Shown here in pieces: positions 1 through 6,194 of a stretch of 8,092 bases of DNA; within the stretch, counting starts at the first letter, position 1, and each line of letters starts with the position of its first letter. The position numbers were made by a program, and so were the translations under genes. The notes below the pieces were generated by a model, which saw nothing but the letters and a program-made list of their open reading frames with translations, had not been told where the DNA came from and ran no database searches. Origin of the DNA: Prevotellaceae bacterium (GTDB lineage Bacteria > Bacteroidota > Bacteroidia > Bacteroidales > UBA932). The stretch covers positions 1 to 8,092 of the forward strand of contig JAITHX010000119.1 in NCBI GenBank assembly GCA_031279735.1, read 5' to 3'.

Positions 1-87
1 TTCTTCGTGTTTCTTCGTGTCATAATATTTTTGTTACATGTTTATTACACGAAGAAACACGAAGAAGGCGCGAAGAAACACGAAGGC
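1..87. repeat. Perfect 20-bp inverted repeat plus a third degenerate copy
   Basis: Positions 1-20 are two tandem copies of the 10-mer ttcttcgtgt. Positions 47-66 are the exact reverse complement, two copies of acacgaagaa, separated from the left arm by a 26-nt A/T-rich loop (21-46). A third, imperfect copy in the same orientation as the right arm lies at 70-87. The left arm starts at the window edge, so the element may extend upstream. A transcript could form a 20-bp stem-loop, but no T-tract follows, so it does not look like a simple terminator. It is probably a dispersed intergenic repeat (REP/MITE-like). Its presence elsewhere in the genome cannot be tested here. Confidence 0.75.
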
Positions 88-93
88 TTCGCC

Positions 94-181
94 GGTATGG
101 AGTATGGGACAGGCTGTCCAAAATTCGGGATGAAGATTTTTATGATTGATAACGGATTTTGGACACCCCATACCCTATACC
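94..181. repeat. Composite imperfect inverted repeat with GGACA/TGTCC modules
   Basis: The left arm (94-124) and right arm (156-181) are inverted copies. TGTCCAAAAT at 115-124 matches ATTTTGGACA at 156-165 perfectly. The outer 15 nt at 94-108 match the reverse complement of 167-181 at 13 of 15 positions. The left arm carries about five extra bases, which create a second palindrome, GGACAG-g-CTGTCC (107-119). The centre (125-155) is A/T-rich. The arrangement resembles a small non-autonomous palindromic element, but there is no transposase and no target-site duplication that I can define. Confidence 0.55.
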
Positions 182-216
182 CTATACCCTATACCCCACA
201 CCCCATACCCCACACC
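164..216. repeat. CCCTATA / CCCCATA tandem repeat
   Basis: A run of 7- and 8-nt units of the form CCCTATA, CCCCATA and CCCCACA spans these positions. The first part overlaps the right arm of the preceding inverted repeat. The + strand is strongly C-biased, with almost no G. It could be a slippage-prone tract. An open frame through it (7-339) gives a Pro/Tyr/His-rich translation with no family likeness and is not accepted as a gene. Confidence 0.65.
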
Positions 217-242
217 TCCGTAAAGCGGGGATTAACAGCGCA

Positions 243-279
243 TTTTCGCGGCGGCTGCGAAAACGAGTTTGTTTGTTTT
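243..279 (+). terminator. Possible intrinsic terminator: hairpin then T-rich stretch
   Basis: TTTTCGC at 243-249 pairs perfectly with GCGAAAA at 257-263 around a 7-nt loop. After four bases comes a T-rich stretch (268-279) interrupted by G. It could end a transcript entering from the left of the window. The G-interrupted tail makes it a weak candidate, and the same T-rich bases also serve as the -33 region of the promoter proposed next. Confidence 0.3.
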
Positions 280-298
280 CACATTATTCGTATTTTTG
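268..298 (+). promoter_or_regulatory. Candidate Bacteroidota promoter for the ricT-hisS run
   Basis: TATTTTTG at 291-298 fits the Bacteroidota primary-sigma -7 box TAnnTTTG. TTTG at 268-271 lies 19 bp upstream, a normal spacing for the -33 box. Transcription would start near 305, leaving a ~40-nt leader before the ATG at 346. The leader contains a weak 5-bp stem (310-314 with 322-326). No other good promoter is seen before the first gene. Confidence 0.55.
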
Positions 299-345
299 CA
301 AGCGTTTTGAGTCGAGATAAACGACTTTTATTAAATTGACGTTCA

Positions 346-1764
346 ATGAATATAGATAAAGGAAAATTATATTGGTCGCGCGGCTGTGTCACCAATACCG
401 ACGAGGCGGGAAAGATTGTTTCCTGCAAATCGGTGAAGGACTGTCACAAGCTGACAGTGTATAACTGGTTGAAAAACATTCCCGCCGATAGGGAATACAG
501 CATTTTCGAGGTTAGATTCAAAAATACGAGAAAGGGATTCTATCGCAATGTAAATTCGCTCGAACTTAAGGAGGGCGATATAGTCGCGGTCGAAGCGTCG
601 CCCGGACACGATGTCGGGATAGTGTCGGCTATGGGTCCGATTGCGGAGATCAAGTTCATAAAGTCGAATCCGCATCTGAGGAATCTCGAAAATCCCGATT
701 TGAAAAAGATATACCGCATTGCGCGTCCGGCGGATATAGAAAAGTGGCAGGAAGCGGTGGCTCTCGAATATCCCACGATGATCGAATCGCGGAAAATCGC
801 CGCTTCGCTGAGGCTGAACATGAAGATAGGCGACGTGGATTTTCAGGGCGACAGGACGAAGGCTATATTCTATTATATAGCCGACGAGCGCGTTGATTTT
901 CGCGAACTGATAAAGATTATGGCGGAAACGTTCAAAATCAGAGTGGAAATGCGGCAGATAGGCGCCCGTCAGGAGGCGGGGCTGATAGGGGGGATTGGTC
1001 CGTGCGGCAGAGAGTTGTGCTGCGCGCAATGGATGCGCAATTTCGTTTCGGTATCGACCAATTCGGTTCGCTGTCAGGAAATATCCGTCAATCCGCTGAA
1101 ACTCGCGGGGCAGTGCAGCAAGTTGAAATGCTGTCTCAATTACGAACTCGACACTTATATCGACGCATGGGACGCTTTTCCGAAGGTGAAACAGATAGAA
1201 ACCGCTACGGGGACGATTTATCTCCAGAAAACCGATGTGCTGAAGGGAGTCATGTATTTTTCGTCAGGCGATGATCCCAAGATCTTCCCGGTCACGGTCG
1301 AGCGGGTCAGGGAGATGATCAGCAGCAACAGCGCGGGCAGGAAACCGGAAATGTACGTGACGGCGGCTGACGACGAACAGTTGTCGGAGTTTAAAAGCGC
1401 TGTGGGCGAGGACAGTCTGACGCGCTTCGATCCGAGCAGAAACAGGAAGCGGAAGAACAACAACAATAGGAAGAACAAGCCTTTGCAGGCAAAACCGCGC
1501 GAGTTTGCGGGAGAGAGGGACAACAGTCGCCCCCGAAATCAGGGACAGAATCCGAACAGGAATCCGAGACCCCGCATTCAGAATCCGAATCCGAATCCGA
1601 ATCAGGCTCCGAATCCGAATCAGAACCAGAATCCGAATCCGAACCAGAATCCGAATCAGAGCAAATCGAATAACCGGAACAGAAAAAACCGGAATAGGGG
1701 CAGAAACGACGGCGACGGCGGGCAAAACAATGCTGGAAACGATGGGACGAACAGTGTTTCTTAG
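346..1764 (+). CDS. ricT: RicT/YaaT-type PSP1 domain protein with Asn/Pro-rich tail
   Basis: This 472-residue protein is a cytoplasmic PSP1-domain protein of the RicT (YaaT) family. In Bacillus, RicT with RicA and RicF forms an iron-sulfur complex that adjusts RNase Y activity. The role in Bacteroidota is not established. The PSP1 core lies at about residues 80-280. It carries the hallmark RQIGARQE (203-210), GPCGRELCC (218-226) and a second cysteine cluster, CSKLKCCLNY (257-266). Cys220, 225, 226, 243, 257, 262 and 263 are candidate Fe-S ligands. From about residue 362 to the end the chain is a disordered, basic, Asn/Pro/Arg/Lys-rich tail, which suggests nucleic-acid or ribosome contact. The ATG at 346 follows a plausible promoter and leader. 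There is no clear Shine-Dalgarno sequence, as is usual in this phylum. The 3' end overlaps the start of gldH, and this gene order is familiar in Bacteroidota. Family assignment is firm; the function is inferred. Confidence 0.9.
   Translation: MNIDKGKLYWSRGCVTNTDEAGKIVSCKSVKDCHKLTVYNWLKNIPADREYSIFEVRFKNTRKGFYRNVNSLELKEGDIVAVEASPGHDVGIVSAMGPIAEIKFIKSNPHLRNLENPDLKKIYRIARPADIEKWQEAVALEYPTMIESRKIAASLRLNMKIGDVDFQGDRTKAIFYYIADERVDFRELIKIMAETFKIRVEMRQIGARQEAGLIGGIGPCGRELCCAQWMRNFVSVSTNSVRCQEISVNPLKLAGQCSKLKCCLNYELDTYIDAWDAFPKVKQIETATGTIYLQKTDVLKGVMYFSSGDDPKIFPVTVERVREMISSNSAGRKPEMYVTAADDEQLSEFKSAVGEDSLTRFDPSRNRKRKNNNNRKNKPLQAKPREFAGERDNSRPRNQGQNPNRNPRPRIQNPNPNPNQAPNPNQNQNPNPNQNPNQSKSNNRNRKNRNRGRNDGDGGQNNAGNDGTNSVS
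1582..1659 (+). repeat. In-gene hexanucleotide repeat encoding (Asn-Pro/Gln)n
   Basis: The codons AAT-CCG, with AAT-CAG and AAC-CAG variants, repeat through this stretch and encode residues 413-438 of the RicT-like protein as an NP/NQ low-complexity run. The repetition keeps other frames open. The + strand RIRIRI-type frame and the - strand SDSDSD-type frame are by-products. Copy number may vary between strains without breaking the frame, because the unit is six bases. Confidence 0.8.
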
Positions 1765-2227
1765 CGTTGCGGCTTTGCTGATGGCGGTTTCCTGCGTTTC
1801 CTGCGGCGGGGGCGAGAGAGAGTCGCTTTTCAGTCGCAGTCAAACCGTTGATCCGAACGGCTGGCGGAAGGACGAAGTTCTGGACTTTGAAGTCCCCGTG
1901 AACGACACGGCTTCCGTGTTCGCTTTTATGGTAAATCTTAGAAACAGAACCGACTACGCCTACAAAAATCTGTATCTCTTCGTGAACGTAAAGGCTCCCG
2001 ACGGTCGGGAGATGTGCGACACGCTCAACTATGCTCTGGCTTACGATTCAGGCGAATGGACTGGCGCGGGGGGCATGTTTTCCAAATACCGGGAAAACAC
2101 GTTTTACTACCGGAACAACATCGTTTTTCCCATGCTCGGCACATACACCGTATCGTTCAGGCACGGAATGCGCGAGGAAAGTCTGAACGGAATAGCTTCT
2201 GTGGGTCTGATATTAAAACATTCGTGA
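1742..2227 (+). CDS. gldH: Gliding motility lipoprotein GldH
   Basis: This is a ~161-residue lipoprotein of the GldH family. GldH was first found as a gene needed for gliding in Flavobacterium and is widely kept in non-gliding Bacteroidales. Its molecular role is unresolved. A short signal peptide (MGRTVFLSVAALLMAVSC) ends in candidate lipid-acceptor cysteines Cys18 or Cys21. The mature part holds the family pattern: NGWRKDEVLDFEVPVND, then LRNRTDYAYKNLYLFV, PDGREMCDTLNYAL and GEWTGAGG. I chose the ATG at 1742 because it gives a basic, compact lipoprotein signal. An in-frame ATG at 1730 would add MLET. Either start lies inside the end of ricT (23 or 35 bp overlap), so translational coupling is likely. 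The length is normal for the family. The frame stays open upstream to 1505, but only because of the repeat in ricT. Confidence 0.88.
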   Translation: MGRTVFLSVAALLMAVSCVSCGGGERESLFSRSQTVDPNGWRKDEVLDFEVPVNDTASVFAFMVNLRNRTDYAYKNLYLFVNVKAPDGREMCDTLNYALAYDSGEWTGAGGMFSKYRENTFYYRNNIVFPMLGTYTVSFRHGMREESLNGIASVGLILKHS

Positions 2228-2262
2228 TACAACAAAAATATAACACAATTCAATACAAATTT

Positions 2263-3213
2263 ATGCAGCCTATTATAGCTCCCGTCGATAAAAAGTCGAT
2301 AGAGAAAGAATTAACCCCTTCCAAGTTCCTGCGACATACGAACAATGGCGGGAATTTGCTTTATGTGGTCAATTACAGGGATTCGCCCAGCATCATGCGC
2401 GAAATAGGGCGCTTGCGCGAAATCGCCTTCCGTTCGGCGGGCGGCGGAACGGGAAAGAGCGTCGATATCGACGAGTTCGACGTTTCGGAGGATCACTGTT
2501 ACTCTCAGCTTATTGTCTGGGACCCCAAAGCAAGGGAAATACTGGGCGGATACCGATATATAGTTTGCAACGGAATCTCTTCCGTCGGCAATCTGGCAAC
2601 ATCGGAACTCTTCCGGTTTTCCGATAAATTCGTGAAGGACTATCTGCCCCGCACCATAGAGCTTGGCCGTTCCTTTGTGCAGCCAAACTATCAGACCACT
2701 CAGCTCCGGAGTAAGGGGCTTTACGCTCTCGACAATCTCTGGGACGGTCTGGGCGCGCTGGTGGTGAAGTTCCCCGACATGCAGTTCTTTCTCGGAAAGG
2801 TCACTATGTACGGAACGTTCAACACCGAAGCTCGCGACATGCTTCTGTATTTTCTGCGGAAACATTTTTCGGACGAGGAGAATCTGGTGTGTCCGATCAC
2901 TCCGCTGGAAACCAAACCGGACATCGACAAGCTCAACAGTCTGCTCGTCGGCGAAACCTACCGCGACGACTACCGGATACTTTCCAAAGCGGTGCGTTCG
3001 TTCGGCGAAAACATTCCGCCGCTCATCAATTCCTACATGAATCTTTCTCCTTCGATGAAGGTTTTCGGCACAGCCGTGAATCATGGTTTCGGCGAAGTGG
3101 AGGAAACGGGCATTCTGATAAAGATCAGCGATATTTATGCCGAGAAAATCGAACGCCACGTGGCTCCTCTGCTGAAAGTTGTGAAGAAATTGCGAACAAT
3201 CAGACGAAAATGA
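2263..3213 (+). CDS. GNAT-type N-acyltransferase, GlsB/OlsB-like ('hemolysin' family)
   Basis: This 316-residue protein belongs to the Acetyltransf_5/OlsB-like N-acyltransferases, often labelled 'putative hemolysin' in Bacteroidota. The best-studied relative in gut Bacteroides, GlsB, acylates glycine with a 3-hydroxy fatty acid in the first step of glycine-lipid synthesis. That substrate is inferred here. Visible conserved blocks are LREIAFRSAGGGTG (51-64), DIDEFD (68-73), LIVWDP (83-88), ILGGYRY (93-99), ELGRSFV (133-139) and KGLYALDNLWDGLGAL (151-166). There is no signal peptide or membrane segment, so it probably acts at the inner face of the membrane on acyl-ACP. I set the start at the ATG at 2263, after a 35-nt A-rich gap. 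The frame runs open back to 2014, but that part lies inside gldH and shows no family resemblance. No PlsC-like GlsA partner is present in the window. Confidence 0.8.
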   Translation: MQPIIAPVDKKSIEKELTPSKFLRHTNNGGNLLYVVNYRDSPSIMREIGRLREIAFRSAGGGTGKSVDIDEFDVSEDHCYSQLIVWDPKAREILGGYRYIVCNGISSVGNLATSELFRFSDKFVKDYLPRTIELGRSFVQPNYQTTQLRSKGLYALDNLWDGLGALVVKFPDMQFFLGKVTMYGTFNTEARDMLLYFLRKHFSDEENLVCPITPLETKPDIDKLNSLLVGETYRDDYRILSKAVRSFGENIPPLINSYMNLSPSMKVFGTAVNHGFGEVEETGILIKISDIYAEKIERHVAPLLKVVKKLRTIRRK

Positions 3214-3214
3214 C

Positions 3215-4609
3215 ATGAACTTTTCAAGGTGTTTTCTGCCGTTTCTTCCGATCCTCGCGTCGGTGTGCGCGCTCGACGCTCAAATCATGCATGTCGGTGC
3301 CGATCACGCTCGCACGGTGCCTAATCCTGCCGCCGGCGATTCGACTTTCATTTTTGTTTTCTTCGCATCGTCACAGCGCGTTCCGGCTCTCAGGGCGCGC
3401 ACTCCGGGCAAAGATACCGCCGATTTCACGTGGTATCGTTTCGACGAATCGACCCGAAATATTGATCCCGTTCCGGTCGAAACCGACAGGGACGTTCCTG
3501 AGTCAACCCTTGTTTCTGTTGCGGAGGGCGGGTATATGCTCGTCTATGACGACGGCAAGCTCTCGGACACATTCAGGACTTGGGTCTTCCGCGACGATGT
3601 GAGAATAGATTCCGTCGTGCACGTTCAGAACTGCGACCATTTGACGTTTACGCTTTACCCCTCGTCCGGCGGGCGCCTTTTCTCCACCTACTATTACTTT
3701 GATTTCTGCCGCCTTGACGATGTCATGGAACGCATTATCAGCAATACTTTCACAGTTGCGTGGGATGCCGACGCGGATATTTACGCCGGCGCATCGGGAA
3801 TGTCTCAGGCATGGAAAACGAGCGCGAGCTATTCCAATTCGCTCCGCGCCCCCTTTGCGGAAGCCTCCTACACGGCGACGATAACCAATGTTTTCGGCAA
3901 TAAGTCGAAGGAATACAAGACCCAGCGCATCCAGCCCATGGGTGTTTACGCGGCTTTCGACGTTCTCAAAGCCGACAAGTCGGGGATATTTTCTCCGACA
4001 ACCAATCTCAAGGGCGAGGCATTGTGGCGAATGAAGCTCGACAACAAAAGCATCAACGCCGACAAATACCGCTGGATAGGATTGAACAATCAGGACGTTA
4101 ATTTTCTTGTCAACGACACCCTGTGGCGTTTCGACACGGAGGACGTTATTGAGGAAATAGTCTATAAGCCGGGGCGATATCCGGTGCGGCTCACCGCCGA
4201 AAATACGCGGACGGGCTGCATCGCCGTCAGTTCCGCAACGGCGTCCGACGGCGGCGCCCGCGACTATGTCGTGGAAGTCTCCCCTTCGGAATTTGCCCCC
4301 GAATCGCTTCCCAACGCTTTCACGCCCAACGGCGACGGCAGCAACGATGTTTTCACTTTCGTGAAGTCCAAGCGTCCAGTTTCGATGAACGCTATGGAAC
4401 TCAAAATAATCAACCGCAACGGGCAGCTCGTTTATAAATACAGCGGAGCGGTTTCCGACTGGGAGGGCTGGAACGGGAAGGTGAACGGCAGCGGCTCCGA
4501 ATGTTCGTCCGGCGTTTACTATTATATAATAAGCGGCGACGGCTGGGACGACAAAACCTACGACGGAAAACGCTACACGGGCTTCGTTCACTTGTTCAGA
4601 AACAATTAA
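3215..4609 (+). CDS. Secreted protein with type B gliding-motility-associated C-terminal domain (T9SS cargo)
   Basis: This is a 464-residue exported protein. Residues 1-23 form a signal peptide with a likely cut near ALDA-Q. Residues ~361-464 are a CHU_C/TIGR04131-type C-terminal domain: LPNAFTPNGDGSNDVF (365-380), LKIINRNGQLVYK (396-408), WEGWNGK (416-422), SSGVYYYII (431-439) and the closing GFVHLFRNN. This domain directs cargo through the type IX system and is of the type B class, usually paired with a SprF-like partner that is not in this window. The middle (24-360) has no enzyme motif that I recognise. FTWYRFDEST (71-80), GGYMLVYDDG (105-114) and TWVFRDD (122-128) read like Ig/PKD-type beta repeats, so an adhesin or surface-structure role is possible. 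The start is one nucleotide after the acyltransferase stop codon, which implies coupling. Confidence 0.87.
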   Translation: MNFSRCFLPFLPILASVCALDAQIMHVGADHARTVPNPAAGDSTFIFVFFASSQRVPALRARTPGKDTADFTWYRFDESTRNIDPVPVETDRDVPESTLVSVAEGGYMLVYDDGKLSDTFRTWVFRDDVRIDSVVHVQNCDHLTFTLYPSSGGRLFSTYYYFDFCRLDDVMERIISNTFTVAWDADADIYAGASGMSQAWKTSASYSNSLRAPFAEASYTATITNVFGNKSKEYKTQRIQPMGVYAAFDVLKADKSGIFSPTTNLKGEALWRMKLDNKSINADKYRWIGLNNQDVNFLVNDTLWRFDTEDVIEEIVYKPGRYPVRLTAENTRTGCIAVSSATASDGGARDYVVEVSPSEFAPESLPNAFTPNGDGSNDVFTFVKSKRPVSMNAMELKIINRNGQLVYKYSGAVSDWEGWNGKVNGSGSECSSGVYYYIISGDGWDDKTYDGKRYTGFVHLFRNN

Positions 4610-4621
4610 TGCATAATCACA

Positions 4622-5995
4622 ATGGCTTTATCCATACCTAAAGGCACGCGGGACTATTCTCCCGCAGAAATGGCGAAACGAAACTATATTTTCGACACCA
4701 TTAAAAACGTTTTCAAACTCTACGGCTATCTTCCCATCGAAACTCCGGCTATGGAGAACCTCGCGACTCTCACCGGAAAGTACGGCGACGAAGGCGACAA
4801 ACTTTTGTTCAGAATTCTCAATTCGGGGAATTATCTCAAAAATCTTCCGGGCGAGCTTTTCAACGAGGACGAAATTCCTGCTCTGACCGCGAAAATAAGC
4901 GAAAAGGGACTGAGATACGATCTGACGGTGCCTTTTGCCAGATACGTGGTTCAACACCGGAACGAAATCGTCTTTCCTTTCAAACGCTATCAGATTCAAC
5001 CCGTATGGCGCGCCGACCGTCCGCAGAGGGGACGTTACAGGGAGTTCTTTCAGTGCGACGCCGATGTTGTCGGCAGCGCGTCCCTGCTCAACGAAGCCGA
5101 ACTTTTGCAGATGACGGACGCGATTTTTGCCAAACTCGGCATCGACGTGGTAATTAAACTCAACAACAGAAAAATACTTGCCGGAGCAGCCGAATTGATG
5201 GGGCGGAGCGAAAGCCTCGCCGACATAACCGCCGCAATAGACAAAATAGACAAAATCGGCTTGGACGCCGTGAAGGGAGAACTCGCCGAAAGAGGCATAA
5301 CTCCGGAGCAAATCGCCGTTCTGGAGCCTATTCTTCTCCTGTCGGGCGACAACGGGGAAAAGCTCGACGCGATTGAAAAAATCTTTTCCGCTCAGCAGGG
5401 AGCGGGTTTGGCGGGCGTAGCCGAACTGCGAGCGATTTTCGACTATGTTAAAGAATTGGACATCTCCGCTCCGGTCGAACTTGATCTCTCGCTGGCGCGC
5501 GGGCTGAACTACTATACCGGCGCGATAATCGAAGTGAAAGCCCGCAGCGTTGAAATGGGAAGCGTCTGCGGCGGCGGACGCTATGATAATCTTACCGGAG
5601 TTTTCGGCTTGAAGGATGTCTCCGGCGTGGGAATTTCCTTCGGCGCCGACCGCATCTACGACATCCTGACCATGCTGAATCTTTTTCCGGAAAGCTCGCT
5701 GAGGACGGCTTCGGTTTTGTTCGCGAACATGGGACGCAGGGAGGAAATATACTCGCTGCGGGCAGTGCGCGCACTTCGGAGCGAAGGTATTGCGGCCGAA
5801 ATTTATCCCGACGCCGCGAAATTGAAGAAACAAATGGAATATGCCGACAAAGCAGGCTTTCTTTTCGTGGTGATTGCCGGCGAAAACGAAATGGCTTCCG
5901 AAAAATTCCTCCTGAAGAATATGAACGACAAGAGTCAAAGGGAATTGTGCCTGTCGCAGCTTTTGGAGGAACTGAAAAATCCGAAAGCGCGCTGA
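4622..5995 (+). CDS. hisS: Histidine--tRNA ligase
   Basis: This is a 457-residue class II aminoacyl-tRNA synthetase that charges tRNA-His with histidine in the cytoplasm. Motif 1 lies around residues 31-46 (YGYLPIETPAMEN). Motif 2 is at 121-149, with QPVWRADRPQRGRYREF and the following QCDADVVG. The HisRS-specific loops are LARGLNYYTG (291-300) and GGGRYDNL (317-324). Motif 3 is GVGISFGADRI (335-345). The C-terminal ~100 residues form the anticodon-binding domain. All key blocks are intact, and the length suits the longer Bacteroidota form. The gene starts 12 nt after the previous stop codon and ends the five-gene run. A long antisense open frame covers it and is treated as a composition artefact. 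Confidence 0.97.
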   Translation: MALSIPKGTRDYSPAEMAKRNYIFDTIKNVFKLYGYLPIETPAMENLATLTGKYGDEGDKLLFRILNSGNYLKNLPGELFNEDEIPALTAKISEKGLRYDLTVPFARYVVQHRNEIVFPFKRYQIQPVWRADRPQRGRYREFFQCDADVVGSASLLNEAELLQMTDAIFAKLGIDVVIKLNNRKILAGAAELMGRSESLADITAAIDKIDKIGLDAVKGELAERGITPEQIAVLEPILLLSGDNGEKLDAIEKIFSAQQGAGLAGVAELRAIFDYVKELDISAPVELDLSLARGLNYYTGAIIEVKARSVEMGSVCGGGRYDNLTGVFGLKDVSGVGISFGADRIYDILTMLNLFPESSLRTASVLFANMGRREEIYSLRAVRALRSEGIAAEIYPDAAKLKKQMEYADKAGFLFVVIAGENEMASEKFLLKNMNDKSQRELCLSQLLEELKNPKAR

Positions 5996-6069
5996 ATCAT
6001 TTTTTAATCTTCTTTTAGTTGTTTTGATGGAAAATAAGCAAGCGTGGCATGTTATTTGCAGCAATAATA

Positions 6070-6104
6070 CCCGAAAAATAAAAGTGGAAAAACTTTTTTT
6101 CGGG
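6070..6104. other. Hairpin in the hisS-lipoprotein gap
   Basis: CCCGAAAAA at 6070-6078 pairs perfectly with TTTTTCGGG at 6096-6104. AAGT (6082-6085) with ACTT (6092-6095) can extend it after a three-base bulge, leaving a 6-nt loop. There is no T-run after it on either strand, so it is not a classical intrinsic terminator. It could still end hisS transcription or stabilise the 3' end. It sits just upstream of the next promoter. The rest of 5996-6069 is T-rich with only a weak TTATT/AATAA stem (6052-6067). Confidence 0.4.
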
Positions 6105-6108
6105 AAAA

Positions 6109-6140
6109 TGTGTGTAGATCAAAAAAAGTGATTACCTTTG
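6109..6140 (+). promoter_or_regulatory. Promoter for the orphan lipoprotein gene
   Basis: TACCTTTG at 6133-6140 is an exact TAnnTTTG -7 box, followed by CACC. The -33 position holds only TGTG (6109-6112, spacing 20), a weak match to TTTG. The predicted start is near 6147, giving a ~48-nt very A/T-rich leader before the ATG at 6195. This shows that the lipoprotein gene is its own transcription unit and not part of the hisS run. Confidence 0.65.
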
Positions 6141-6194
6141 CACCGTGATTGCGAAAGTTAAAAATTATTAAATATTTTATAAAAAATGTTAGTT

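Noticed and set aside
7..339. 110-codon + strand open frame across the left-edge repeats
   Set aside because: It runs through inverted and tandem repeats, a hairpin and the promoter. The translation is repeat-driven (Pro/Tyr/His) with no family likeness, and it stops just before the real gene.
367..1029. Long - strand frame opposite ricT
   Set aside because: It is antisense to a strongly conserved PSP1 domain, and the translation shows no domain.
1505..1741. N-terminal extension of gldH rich in Arg-Ile repeats
   Set aside because: It is an out-of-frame reading of the ricT hexanucleotide repeat. GldH starts with its own lipoprotein signal at 1742 (or 1730).
2014..2262. N-terminal extension of the acyltransferase
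   Set aside because: It lies inside gldH in another frame and has no resemblance to the family. The ATG at 2263 gives the normal length.
3503..4591. 362-codon - strand frame opposite the T9SS cargo gene
   Set aside because: The + strand frame has a signal peptide and a complete CHU_C domain. The antisense frame is a by-product of codon bias.
4628..6064. 478-codon - strand frame opposite hisS
   Set aside because: It is nearly as long as hisS, but hisS shows every class II motif. The antisense translation has no recognisable domain.
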